This document shows, piece by piece, positions 1-6,560 of a stretch of DNA of 6,592 nucleotides; the first letter of the stretch is position 1; the number at the start of each line of letters is the position of its first letter. Source of the stretch: JAKBCQ01 sp021807585 (GTDB taxonomy: Bacteria > Planctomycetota > Planctomycetia > Isosphaerales > Isosphaeraceae); assembly GCA_027325115.1 (NCBI GenBank), contig DAHWFG010000187.1, forward strand, positions 1 to 6,592. The letters run 5' to 3'. The notes beneath the pieces are model-generated. The model was not told the DNA's origin. It was given only the letters and a program-made list of their open reading frames with translations, and searched no databases. The translations under genes and the position numbers were made by a program.

Positions 1-1040
1 ATCGTCAGCAAAAGCGCCGACGCCCCCACGTAGATCGGCAAAGCCGCGTGCAACCGGCGCTCGCCCATCCGGTCCGAATTCCATCCCACCAAAATCTGCC
101 CCAGCAACGAACCCATCGGCGGAATGACGATCATCGATGTGAGCGCGCCCAGCTTGAGATGATACCAATCGTCGAAGATGCTCGGCATGAAAAACTCGAT
201 GCCGTAATTCCCAGTGACGATGAAAAAATACGCCGCGGCCAACAGCAACACTTTGGGATGCTTAAGCGCCTCGATCACGCTCATGCGTTTACCGGAATGT
301 TTTTCGTGTTTTTCCCGAGCTAATTCGGATTCGAGAGCCTCGCGCTCCTGGGGATCGAGCCACCGCGCCTGCCCCGGTCGATCGGTCAACATCCATAAAA
401 CCACAAAACCCAACAGAACCGCGGGAACGCCCCAAAAAATATAAACAATTTGCCAACCTTTCATCCCCCAAAGTTCGGGATGATACCGCGTGATCGCGGT
501 CGCTCCCGATCCCGAGATCGTCTCGGTCATGCCGAACGGAAGCATCAGGTTGGTGATTTTCGGACTCACGATCTGCGCGATCGGAGTCGCCACGAAAAAC
601 CACGCAAGCGTCCGGGCGCGATCGCGGCTCGGAAACCAATGCGTCAAATAAACAATCACCCCGGGAAAAAATCCCGCCTCCGCCAATCCCAAAACAAATC
701 GAAGCACGTAAAAATGAATCGGCGTTTTTACATAGGACGTCGCCGCGGCGACGATCCCCCACGCGATCATCGTCCACGCGAGCCACTTCCGCGCACTCCA
801 TTTCTCAATCAAAAGCGTCCCGGGTATCGCCAAAACAAGATAACCGATGAAAAAAATCCCCGCGCCGGCGCCGATCACCGCGTCGTTGAACGCGGGAAGA
901 TCCTTCGACATCGTAAGCTTCGTCAGACCGACGTTCGTTCGGTCGACGTACGCGATCATGTAACCCAAAAACAAAATCGGCAACAGCCGGAGATACATCT
1001 TGCGGCGGGCGCGATCGAGGGGCGATGCGGTGTCGGGCAT
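1..1040 (-). CDS. MFS transporter, anion:cation symporter (tartrate/sugar-acid permease-like) family, 3' end cut by window edge
   Basis: This is an inner-membrane secondary transporter that probably imports an organic anion such as tartrate or a sugar acid; the exact substrate cannot be read from sequence. The frame is open from the ATG at 1040 to the left edge (346 residues; the family usually runs to about 420-450), so the last transmembrane helices lie outside. Visible family features are YVDRTNVG in TM1 (residues 31-38), a weak motif A after TM2 (LIEKWSARKW, 77-86), the TM4 signature RFVLGLAEAGFFPG (114-127) followed by YLTHWFP, a KGWQ segment before TM6 (194-197), DRPGQARWL at the start of the central loop (220-228), and motif A again after TM8 (GWNSDRMGERR, 319-329). 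Residues 165-193 between TM5 and TM6 look longer than usual for the family. The ATG was chosen because it leaves a short charged N-terminus before TM1; GAGAG is the only weak ribosome site nearby. The gene is divergent from the WXG100-like/FtsK-like pair and probably functionally separate. Confidence 0.93.
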   Translation of the reverse strand, partial: MPDTASPLDRARRKMYLRLLPILFLGYMIAYVDRTNVGLTKLTMSKDLPAFNDAVIGAGAGIFFIGYLVLAIPGTLLIEKWSARKWLAWTMIAWGIVAAATSYVKTPIHFYVLRFVLGLAEAGFFPGVIVYLTHWFPSRDRARTLAWFFVATPIAQIVSPKITNLMLPFGMTETISGSGATAITRYHPELWGMKGWQIVYIFWGVPAVLLGFVVLWMLTDRPGQARWLDPQEREALESELAREKHEKHSGKRMSVIEALKHPKVLLLAAAYFFIVTGNYGIEFFMPSIFDDWYHLKLGALTSMIVIPPMGSLLGQILVGWNSDRMGERRLHAALPIYVGASALLLT

Positions 1041-1268
1041 GAACGAGCTCTCGCTGCGCGAAATCAAAACCCGGAAAGTAACAAACAAGACGCAAACGTG
1101 CGGCGAATCCTCTCGCTCCGACGATCTCTCAACCTCCACGACGCGCCGACCAAAAAAAACCTACCACGAGCCGAACCGCGCCGCAAACGTCTGGAATTCG
1201 ATCCGCCACGATCGCTCCTTCTTCTCAAACCCCAAACACACCCCCGGCCGGCTCGTCTATGACATAAA

Positions 1269-1297
1269 ATCATAAAATATTATGATATGATATTATA
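1269..1297 (-). promoter_or_regulatory. Probable promoter and operator of the transporter gene
   Basis: Read on the minus strand, a perfect TATAAT box occupies 1297-1292. Just downstream, where transcription would begin, lies a perfect inverted repeat ATCATAA-AATA-TTATGAT (1269-1286), flanked by further copies of CATAAAAT and ATGAT. A palindrome over the start site is the usual position of a repressor operator, and sugar-acid transporters are often controlled by GntR- or LacI-type repressors. No good -35 box is present at the right spacing (GATCCT at 17 bases), so the promoter may need an activator, use another sigma factor, or be a chance feature of AT-rich DNA. The regulator's identity is unknown. 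Confidence 0.4.
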
Positions 1298-1466
1298 CCG
1301 ATGCTCGCTCGCTCAGGATCGATCCGCGTGCCGCCGACGGTGATCGCCGTATCGACCCCGCGCCTCGATTCGACTCGCCGTTTTTCGACCGCGCCTTGAC
1401 CCCGACGGAAGTCGACCGACAATGACAGCGACGTCCCGTCATGATTGCTCGCGCCCAGGTCGATTG

Positions 1467-1496
1467 TTGCCTCCGACCGAGTCCGCCGGCCATAAT
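1467..1496 (+). promoter_or_regulatory. Candidate promoter for the WXG100-like gene
   Basis: TTGCCT (1467-1472) and CATAAT (1491-1496) match the housekeeping -35 and -10 consensus at 4/6 and 5/6 with an 18-base spacer, which would give a leader of about 70 bases before the ATG at 1572. The -10 box sits in the loop of a CCGGC/GCCGG stem. A second, weaker pair lies upstream (TTGACC at 1396-1401, GACAAT at 1418-1423, 16-base spacer). Promoter consensus in this organism is not established, so this is only a candidate. Confidence 0.25.
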
Positions 1497-1554
1497 GCCG
1501 GGAAGGGATCCATTGGGTTCGCCTCCCAAAAGCGATGAGGCGCAGGCTTTCCAA

Positions 1555-1560
1555 AGAGGG
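1555..1560 (+). promoter_or_regulatory. Ribosome binding site that decides the start of the WXG100-like gene
   Basis: AGAGGG, followed by TG, resembles the anti-Shine-Dalgarno complement GGAGGTG and lies 11 bases before the ATG at 1572. A GTG at 1560 in the same frame would overlap this site and have no ribosome site of its own, so the ATG four codons later is preferred. Confidence 0.45.
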
Positions 1561-1571
1561 TGTACGATTTT

Positions 1572-1796
1572 ATGAACGCCAACTCGAATCGCCTCCATTC
1601 CGCGATGCAAACCTTGCGCATTCATTGGGAAAGCTGCCGCGACGATTGGGACGACGCCGTCAGTCGCGACTTCGAAGAACGCCACATTCTCCCCGTCGAG
1701 ACCCAGGTTAACGCCGTCCTGGGGGCGATGGAGCGATTGGCGCAAACGTTCTCCAAGGCGCGGCGCGAGGTCGCTCGACGTCCCGACGATTATTAA
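1572..1796 (+). CDS. Small WXG100/ESAT-6-like helical-hairpin protein (WDD variant)
   Basis: A 74-residue soluble protein with no signal peptide or membrane segment, predicted to be two amphipathic helices around a central turn. The turn region reads WDDAVSRDFEER (26-37). The Trp-to-Phe spacing of eight and the following FEE match, from memory, the S. aureus EsxA segment WEGQAFSRFEEQ, and a proline (P41) sits close to the equivalent EsxA position. The WXG glycine is replaced by Asp (WDD), and a second Trp is at 19. The first helix is shorter than in EsxA (25 residues before the central Trp). The C-terminus ends PDDY and lacks the YxxxD/E secretion signal of many type VII substrates. It lies 88 bases upstream of, and on the same strand as, the three-domain FtsK/EccC-like gene, so it is plausibly a partner or substrate of that ATPase. 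Start: ATG at 1572, preceded by AGAGGG. Reality of the gene is likely; membership of the WXG100 superfamily is inferred. Confidence 0.75.
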   Translation: MNANSNRLHSAMQTLRIHWESCRDDWDDAVSRDFEERHILPVETQVNAVLGAMERLAQTFSKARREVARRPDDY

Positions 1797-1884
1797 CTCG
1801 TTGATCGATTCGAACTCCGTCGGCGATTCATCGATTTCCTCTCCCTGAGTACAGTACACTTAAAAGAATCTTGAGATTTCCCCC

Positions 1885-4800
1885 ATGAGCCAAAATGTAA
1901 GAGAGTCGACGGGATCGGGATCGAGCAAGGCGAACGGCCCCGCGGCTTCGTCGATGAGAACCGGACCCGCTTCAAGCGCCGCCTCCTCGACGCAGGCGGA
2001 GCGCGACGCCGCGGGTGAAGCGTCGGGCGTTACCGGAAGCATCGATCTCGTCGTCGACGGTCTCATCCAACGCCAATCCCCCGCCGCGGGCGTCCCCTCG
2101 CTCATCGCACGCGAACGCGCCCTCGTCGCCGATCTAACCGCACAGTCCGCCGAACGCGGTCGACTCGAAACCGAAATCGAAAAAGTTTATCAGAACCGTA
2201 AACTCGCCAACGAAACCGAATATCTACAATCGACCGAAAAACTCAAAAACCGCCACGAAGCCAAGCTCGCGTCAATCGACTCCGCATTTGAAACCGCCAA
2301 AAAACAGACCGCCGATTGGCATCGGACCGAGAAAATCCGCGTTCAATCCGAATACGAAGAGGTCAAAAAGGCGATCGAACTCGCCGCCAAACAGGGACGC
2401 GACGACGCGCGAAAAAAAGCCGAAAGCGCCAAATGGGAAGCCGGCGCGATTCACCAGGCCGCCGCCGAGGAATCCGATAAAAAACTCCACGATCGCATCC
2501 TCTTCCTCGACGACACCGACAACAGCCTCGATATCCTCGAACACGACGCGCTCGCCCTCTTCCGCTACTTCCACCAGGAAAAACGGCTCGAATCGCGCAA
2601 AGTCGAACCCTCCCCCGATCTCGCCGAAGGCGACCCGTTCACCAAATATCACGATGTAATGAAGAAAGCGATTGAACAACTTTCTAAAATCAATGCGCTT
2701 TCCTTACCGCGAGCCGTCGTCTTCGGCCCCCTCTGGATCCATCCCGCGATCTTGCTCGTCACGTTCGTCCCCGCGGTTTTCGTCGTCGGCTGGATCGTCG
2801 CGCTCGCGATCGCGATCTTCGTCGCCGCGATCGCCGGAACCGCGATCTGGATCCAATTAAAGAAACGCGTCGACCGTGAGATCGATCGTCTCCACGCGCC
2901 GTTGCTTCAATATATGACCGACGCCGATCGGCTCAAATCCATCTGCCGCCAAGCCGCTCAGGCGCAATTCGATCAAAAAACAATCGACGCCGTCAACCGG
3001 CGCGACGCGACCGTCGCCGCCGCCGACGTCAAACTCGCGCAAACTACGGAACAAATCATTCAACGTAGAATTCATGATCTCGAAGCGATCGAAGAACGTC
3101 ACCGCGTCGCCAAAATCGCGACCGAGGAAAAACGCGTCCGCGACGAAAAAACCGCCGTCGAAACCCACGATCAAGCCCGCACCGCCGCGATCGCCGCCTT
3201 CGATACCGATACCGCGGCTATTAAATCCAAATATAAAAAACAATACAAAGAAATCGAGGCCGAGCACGATTCGTCGTGGAAGCGGATGGCCGAGCGCTGG
3301 CGCGACCTGATCAAACATTCCCGCGACGAGATCGACGCGATCCGCGCCGAGACCAACCGCCTCTTCATCCCCTGGCCCGGCGCCGATTGGAAAAGCTGGA
3401 TCTCGCCGCGAGAAACCCCCTCGGTCCTCAAAATCGGCGAGATCGCCGTCGACACCTCGCTCATTCCCGAAATCATCCCCAAAGATAAAAAACTCGAAGG
3501 AGAATCGCTCGCGAGCTTCTCACTCCCCGCCTTCATCCCGTTTCCAACGGGGTGCAATCTGTTGATCAAAACCGATCCCGAAAGCCGAGCCGCCGCGGGA
3601 AGAATGCTGCAATCGATCATGCTTCGATTGATGACCGCCGTCCCCGCCGGCAAAGTGCGGTTCACAATCCTCGATCCCGTCACACTCGGTGAAAGCTTCG
3701 CCACCTTCATGCATTTGGCCGATATCGACGAATCGCTCGTCACCCAGCGAATCTGGACCGAAAGCGACGATATCGACGCGCGACTCGTCGATCTCACCGA
3801 GCATATGGAAAATGTAATCCAAAAGTACTTGCGCAACGAATTCCCGACGCTCGAGGAATACAACATCATGGCAGGCGAAGTCGCCGAGCCGTACCGGTTT
3901 TTGATCGTCGCCAATTATCCCGCGCGGTTCGGCGACGACGCCACCAAACGAATCTGCTCGATCGCCGCCAACGGACCCAGATGCGGCGTATTTGTATTTG
4001 TATCAGTCGATATGTCGCTCAAGCTGCCCCACGGCTTCGATCTCCACGAACTCGAACAGTTCACCAACCCGCTCGAATGGCGCAATCCCGCGTTCAAGGG
4101 CTCCGACCCCGTGCTCGCGAATTATCCGATCTTTCCCGATCCGCCCCCCCCCGCCGACGAATTCGTCGACGCCGTCCAGGTGTCGGGTACCAAAGCCAAA
4201 GACGCCAAACGCGTCGAAGTCCCCTTCGACGTCATCGCTCCTCCCAAAAACCAATATTGGACCCAATCGAGCGCACAGGGGATCGAAGTCCCCCTCGGCC
4301 GCGCCGGCGCAACCAAATTGCAGGCGCTTAAGCTTGGAAAAGGCACATCTCAGCATATGCTCATCGCCGGTAAGACCGGATCGGGCAAATCGACTCTGAT
4401 GCACGCGCTCATCACCAACTCGGCGCTCCGCTACAGCCCCGCCGAGCTCGAACTCTATCTCATCGACTTCAAAAAAGGCGTCGAATTCAAAACGTACGCG
4501 TCTCACCTGCTGCCCCACGCGCGCGTGATCGCGGTCGAAAGCGAACGCGAATTCGGCTTGAGCGTCCTCCAACGCCTCGACGCCGAACTCAAAAAACGGG
4601 GCGACGATTTCCGCGACGCAGGCGCGCAAGACCTCCGCGCATTCCGCCAGGCCAAGCCCGATCTCCGCACCCCTCGAGTCCTCTTCATCGTCGACGAATT
4701 TCAAGAATTCTTCGTCGAGGATGACCGCATCGCCCAGGAGGTTTCCCTCTTGCTCGATCGCCTCGTCCGCCAGGGACGAGCCTTCGGCATCCACGTATTG

Positions 4801-6006
4801 CTCGGTTCTCAAACATTGGGCGGTTCTTATTCGCTCCCCCGCAGCACCGTCGGACAAATGGCGATCCGAATCGCGCTCCAATGCTCCGAAAACGACGCCC
4901 ATCTGATTTTAAGCGAGGAAAACTCCGCGGCGCGGCTCCTCTCACGACCCGGCGAGGCGATCTACAACGACGCCAACGGACTCTCCGAAGGCAATCACCC
5001 GTTCCAGGTCGTCTGGCTTTCCGACGAACGTCGCGAGGTCTACCTCAACGACCTTTACAACCTCGCCGTCGAACGCAATCTCCTCCCCGTCGAGCCCCAA
5101 ATTATCTTCGAGGGAAACCTCCCCGCCGATGTCGGCAAAAACGCAACCTTGAACGAACTCCTCAATCGCGATTCCTGGCCCAAAAATCAAAAAGCCTTCC
5201 CCGCTTGGCTCGGCGAGGCGATCGCGATCAAAGAACCCACCTCGACCGTCTTCCGTCGTATGAGTGGAGTCAACACGTTAATCATCGGTCAAAACGAGGA
5301 GGGCGCGCGGGGAATCGTCGCGATGTCGATCGTCGAACTTGCGGCGCAGCATCCGATCGAGGGAATCGACGCCTACGGAACCGCCTCGGCTCGCTTTTAC
5401 GTCCTCGACGGAGCGCTCGAAGATTCCCCCTGGTACGGCTTCCTCGGCGGCTTGAAAGACGTCGTTCCTCACGCCTTCCGCGCCGGAACGCCCCGCGACG
5501 TCGCCGATATCATCAACGAGGTCGGCGACGAATTCGACCGCCGCAACAAAGAACACGATCTCGAAGCACCGACAATTTATTTGTTCATATTCGATTTGCA
5601 ACGGTTCCGCGATCTTCGCAAGCAGGAGGAGGATTTCGGCTACTCGCGTCGCGGCGGCGATCAACCGCCGAGCCCTTCGCGTCGTTTCGGCTCGATCCTC
5701 CGCGACGGTCCTCCGCTCGGCATTCACGTGGTCGTTTGGTGCGATACGCTCAATAATTTGAATCGCGCGTTTGATCGTCAAATTCTTCGTGAATTCGAAA
5801 CGCGAATTCTCTTCCAGATGAGTTCGTCCGATTCGAGCAGCCTGATCGATTCTCCCGCGGCGAGCCGATTGGGGCCGAATCGCGCGTTCTTCCACAACGA
5901 GGAACAGGCTCGACTCGAGAAATTCCGCCCCTATGCGATCCCCGAGCGCGAATGGCTCGAAAGCGTTTCGGCCAAACTGAGGGCCCGCGTTCCTAAAATC
6001 GATTGA
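1885..6006 (+). CDS. FtsK/SpoIIIE (EccC-like) membrane ATPase with three tandem ATPase domains and long coiled coils
   Basis: A 1,373-residue membrane-anchored P-loop motor. Order: Ser/Ala-rich disordered N-terminus (1-65); charged coiled coil (about 70-205); hydrophobic stretch 288-323, probably a tight two-helix membrane hairpin; second coiled coil (about 328-490); then three ATPase-like domains. D1 (about 535-740) has TGCNLLIKTDPESR (555-568) where a P-loop should be, so it is degenerate, and carries the stretch HMENVIQKYLRNEF (640-653). D2 (about 795-1065) is intact: Walker A GKTGSGKST (829-837), LIDFKKGVEF (859-868), Walker B VLFIVDE (932-938, D937/E938) and LGSQTL (973-978). D3 (about 1110-1365) has GQNEEGARG (1135-1143), lacking the P-loop lysine, with FIFDLQRF (1234-1241) in the Walker B position. 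Three domains and two membrane helices parallel EccC/EssC of type VII secretion; a chromosome-type FtsK is less likely because the C-terminal gamma domain is missing. The ATG at 1885 has no clear ribosome site; Met24 is an alternative start. Confidence 0.95.
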   Translation: MSQNVRESTGSGSSKANGPAASSMRTGPASSAASSTQAERDAAGEASGVTGSIDLVVDGLIQRQSPAAGVPSLIARERALVADLTAQSAERGRLETEIEKVYQNRKLANETEYLQSTEKLKNRHEAKLASIDSAFETAKKQTADWHRTEKIRVQSEYEEVKKAIELAAKQGRDDARKKAESAKWEAGAIHQAAAEESDKKLHDRILFLDDTDNSLDILEHDALALFRYFHQEKRLESRKVEPSPDLAEGDPFTKYHDVMKKAIEQLSKINALSLPRAVVFGPLWIHPAILLVTFVPAVFVVGWIVALAIAIFVAAIAGTAIWIQLKKRVDREIDRLHAPLLQYMTDADRLKSICRQAAQAQFDQKTIDAVNRRDATVAAADVKLAQTTEQIIQRRIHDLEAIEERHRVAKIATEEKRVRDEKTAVETHDQARTAAIAAFDTDTAAIKSKYKKQYKEIEAEHDSSWKRMAERWRDLIKHSRDEIDAIRAETNRLFIPWPGADWKSWISPRETPSVLKIGEIAVDTSLIPEIIPKDKKLEGESLASFSLPAFIPFPTGCNLLIKTDPESRAAAGRMLQSIMLRLMTAVPAGKVRFTILDPVTLGESFATFMHLADIDESLVTQRIWTESDDIDARLVDLTEHMENVIQKYLRNEFPTLEEYNIMAGEVAEPYRFLIVANYPARFGDDATKRICSIAANGPRCGVFVFVSVDMSLKLPHGFDLHELEQFTNPLEWRNPAFKGSDPVLANYPIFPDPPPPADEFVDAVQVSGTKAKDAKRVEVPFDVIAPPKNQYWTQSSAQGIEVPLGRAGATKLQALKLGKGTSQHMLIAGKTGSGKSTLMHALITNSALRYSPAELELYLIDFKKGVEFKTYASHLLPHARVIAVESEREFGLSVLQRLDAELKKRGDDFRDAGAQDLRAFRQAKPDLRTPRVLFIVDEFQEFFVEDDRIAQEVSLLLDRLVRQGRAFGIHVLLGSQTLGGSYSLPRSTVGQMAIRIALQCSENDAHLILSEENSAARLLSRPGEAIYNDANGLSEGNHPFQVVWLSDERREVYLNDLYNLAVERNLLPVEPQIIFEGNLPADVGKNATLNELLNRDSWPKNQKAFPAWLGEAIAIKEPTSTVFRRMSGVNTLIIGQNEEGARGIVAMSIVELAAQHPIEGIDAYGTASARFYVLDGALEDSPWYGFLGGLKDVVPHAFRAGTPRDVADIINEVGDEFDRRNKEHDLEAPTIYLFIFDLQRFRDLRKQEEDFGYSRRGGDQPPSPSRRFGSILRDGPPLGIHVVVWCDTLNNLNRAFDRQILREFETRILFQMSSSDSSSLIDSPAASRLGPNRAFFHNEEQARLEKFRPYAIPEREWLESVSAKLRARVPKID

Positions 6007-6023
6007 TATCAATACCATTATTT

Positions 6024-6048
6024 GATAAGGCGAACCGCCGTGTGAGCC
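6024..6048 (+). repeat. Orphan half-element A, partly decayed
   Basis: GATAAGGCGA replaces the usual GGGAGGGCGA, but AACCGCCGTGTGAGCC is intact. It has no B partner and sits directly behind the FtsK-like gene. It contains the small stem GGCG-AAC-CGCC and is followed by CTTTTTAT, but the T-run is too far from the stem for a convincing intrinsic terminator. Confidence 0.75.
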
Positions 6049-6072
6049 CTTTTTATATTTCAATGTGTATTT

Positions 6073-6152
6073 GGGAGGGCGAACCGCCGTGTGAGCCCTT
6101 TTCAATCAATTCATTTTCACAAACGCCGGCTCGGTCGGCGCCTCGCCCTCCC
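6073..6152. repeat. Inverted repeat pair 1 (A 6073-6097, B 6128-6152)
   Basis: Ten uninterrupted pairs at the base (GGGAGGGCGA with TCGCCCTCCC), then CGCCG/CGGCG and GAGCC/GGCTC, give 20 of 25 paired positions plus one possible U-G pair in RNA. The loop is 6098-6127 (30 bases). This is the best-matched stem because its A half has CCGCCG rather than CCTCCG. Confidence 0.85.
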
Positions 6153-6201
6153 GGAATCGACATTTCGGCGTCGGTGATCTTCTGGATGGGTGAACTCTTC
6201 G

Positions 6202-6281
6202 GGGAGGGCGAACCTCCGTGTGAGCCGGCTTTCAATTCGGCATTTTGGCAATTGCCGGCTCGGTCGGCGCCTCGCCCTCCC
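6202..6281. repeat. Inverted repeat pair 2 (A 6202-6226, B 6257-6281), with extended pairing
   Basis: Same core stem with a 30-base loop (6227-6256). Here the loop starts GGC and ends GCC, so the inner stem lengthens to GAGCCGGC/GCCGGCTC, and AATT/AATT can pair further in. The tail (6282-6309) carries GCGCCGGTG where copy 1 has GCGTCGGTG. Confidence 0.85.
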
Positions 6282-6330
6282 GGAATCGACATTTCGGCGC
6301 CGGTGATCTGGAGGGAGGACGAACCGATCA

Positions 6331-6410
6331 GGGAGGGCGAACCTCCATGTGAGCCCTTTTCAACGGATTCATTTTGACAAATGCCGGCTCGGTCGGCGCC
6401 TCGCCCTCCC
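6331..6410. repeat. Inverted repeat pair 3 (A 6331-6355, B 6386-6410)
   Basis: The core stem has a 30-base loop (6356-6385). The A half differs from its sisters by CCTCCATG in place of CCTCCGTG. The decayed A-like stretch at 6313-6325 lies immediately before it. Confidence 0.85.
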
Positions 6411-6441
6411 GGAATCGACATTTCGGCGTCTGTGAAGTTCT

Positions 6442-6521
6442 GGGAGGGCGAACCTCCGTGTGAGCCCTTTTCATCAAATTCATTTTGACAAACGCCGGCT
6501 CGGTCGGCGCCTCGACCTGCC
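6442..6521. repeat. Inverted repeat pair 4 (A 6442-6466, B 6497-6521), B half damaged
   Basis: The loop is 30 bases (6467-6496). The B half reads TCGACCTGCC instead of TCGCCCTCCC, adding two mismatches to the otherwise perfect ten-base foot of the stem. It lacks the usual tail and is followed by TAT and then another B half. Confidence 0.8.
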
Positions 6522-6535
6522 GGTATACAAACGCC

Positions 6536-6560
6536 GGCTCGGTCGGCGCCTCGCCCTCCC
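6536..6560 (-). repeat. Orphan half-element B with intact tail
   Basis: A perfect B half, 39 bases after the damaged B of pair 4 and sharing its lead-in ACAAACGCC (6527-6535). It carries the full tail (from 6561). This looks like a short duplication, or a recombination event that replaced the tail of pair 4. The array runs on beyond the right edge. Confidence 0.8.

Larger units (their letters stand above)
1041..1559. other. Divergent intergenic region, no convincing conserved gene
   Basis: This 519-base stretch separates the divergent transporter gene from the WXG100-like gene. Open frames here are short or have arginine-rich, low-complexity translations typical of shadows in GC-rich DNA. 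It holds an AT-rich island (1261-1299) inside otherwise GC-rich sequence, a possible 26-codon leader ORF on the minus strand (1209-1129) preceded by AAGGAG, a small perfect stem CCGGC/GCCGG (1486-1490 with 1497-1501, loop CATAAT), and possible plus-strand promoter boxes. If the transporter is transcribed from the AT-rich island, its mRNA leader would be about 240 bases long. Confidence 0.6.

Noticed and set aside
450..1262. Plus-strand open frame of 270 codons
   Set aside because: It is antisense to the clearly recognisable transporter and its translation is an Arg/Pro-rich shadow with no domain.
1560..1571. GTG at 1560 as start of the WXG100-like gene
   Set aside because: It overlaps the only good ribosome site (AGAGGG, 1555-1560); the ATG at 1572 fits that site better.
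1293..1859. Minus-strand open frame of 188 codons opposite the WXG100-like gene
   Set aside because: Its translation has no recognisable domain and ends in an Arg/Ser-rich run, and it crosses the AT-rich control region. The plus-strand frame has a ribosome site, helical-hairpin pattern and a matching neighbour, so this is treated as its shadow.
1848..1860. AGTACAGTAC direct repeat / GTAC-A-GTAC near-palindrome before the FtsK-like gene as an operator
   Set aside because: It is too short and isolated, with no promoter boxes around it that would give it meaning.
4003..4902. Minus-strand open frame of 299 codons
   Set aside because: It is antisense to D2 of the FtsK-like gene; long antisense frames are expected in GC-rich coding DNA.
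4881..5756. Plus-strand open frame of 291 codons
   Set aside because: It overlaps the FtsK-like gene in another frame and is extremely Arg-rich, a typical frame-shifted shadow.
6024..6060. Intrinsic terminator directly after the FtsK-like gene
   Set aside because: GGCG-AAC-CGCC is a short stem and the T-run starts about ten bases later, so the geometry does not fit; the same stem also occurs in repeat pair 1.
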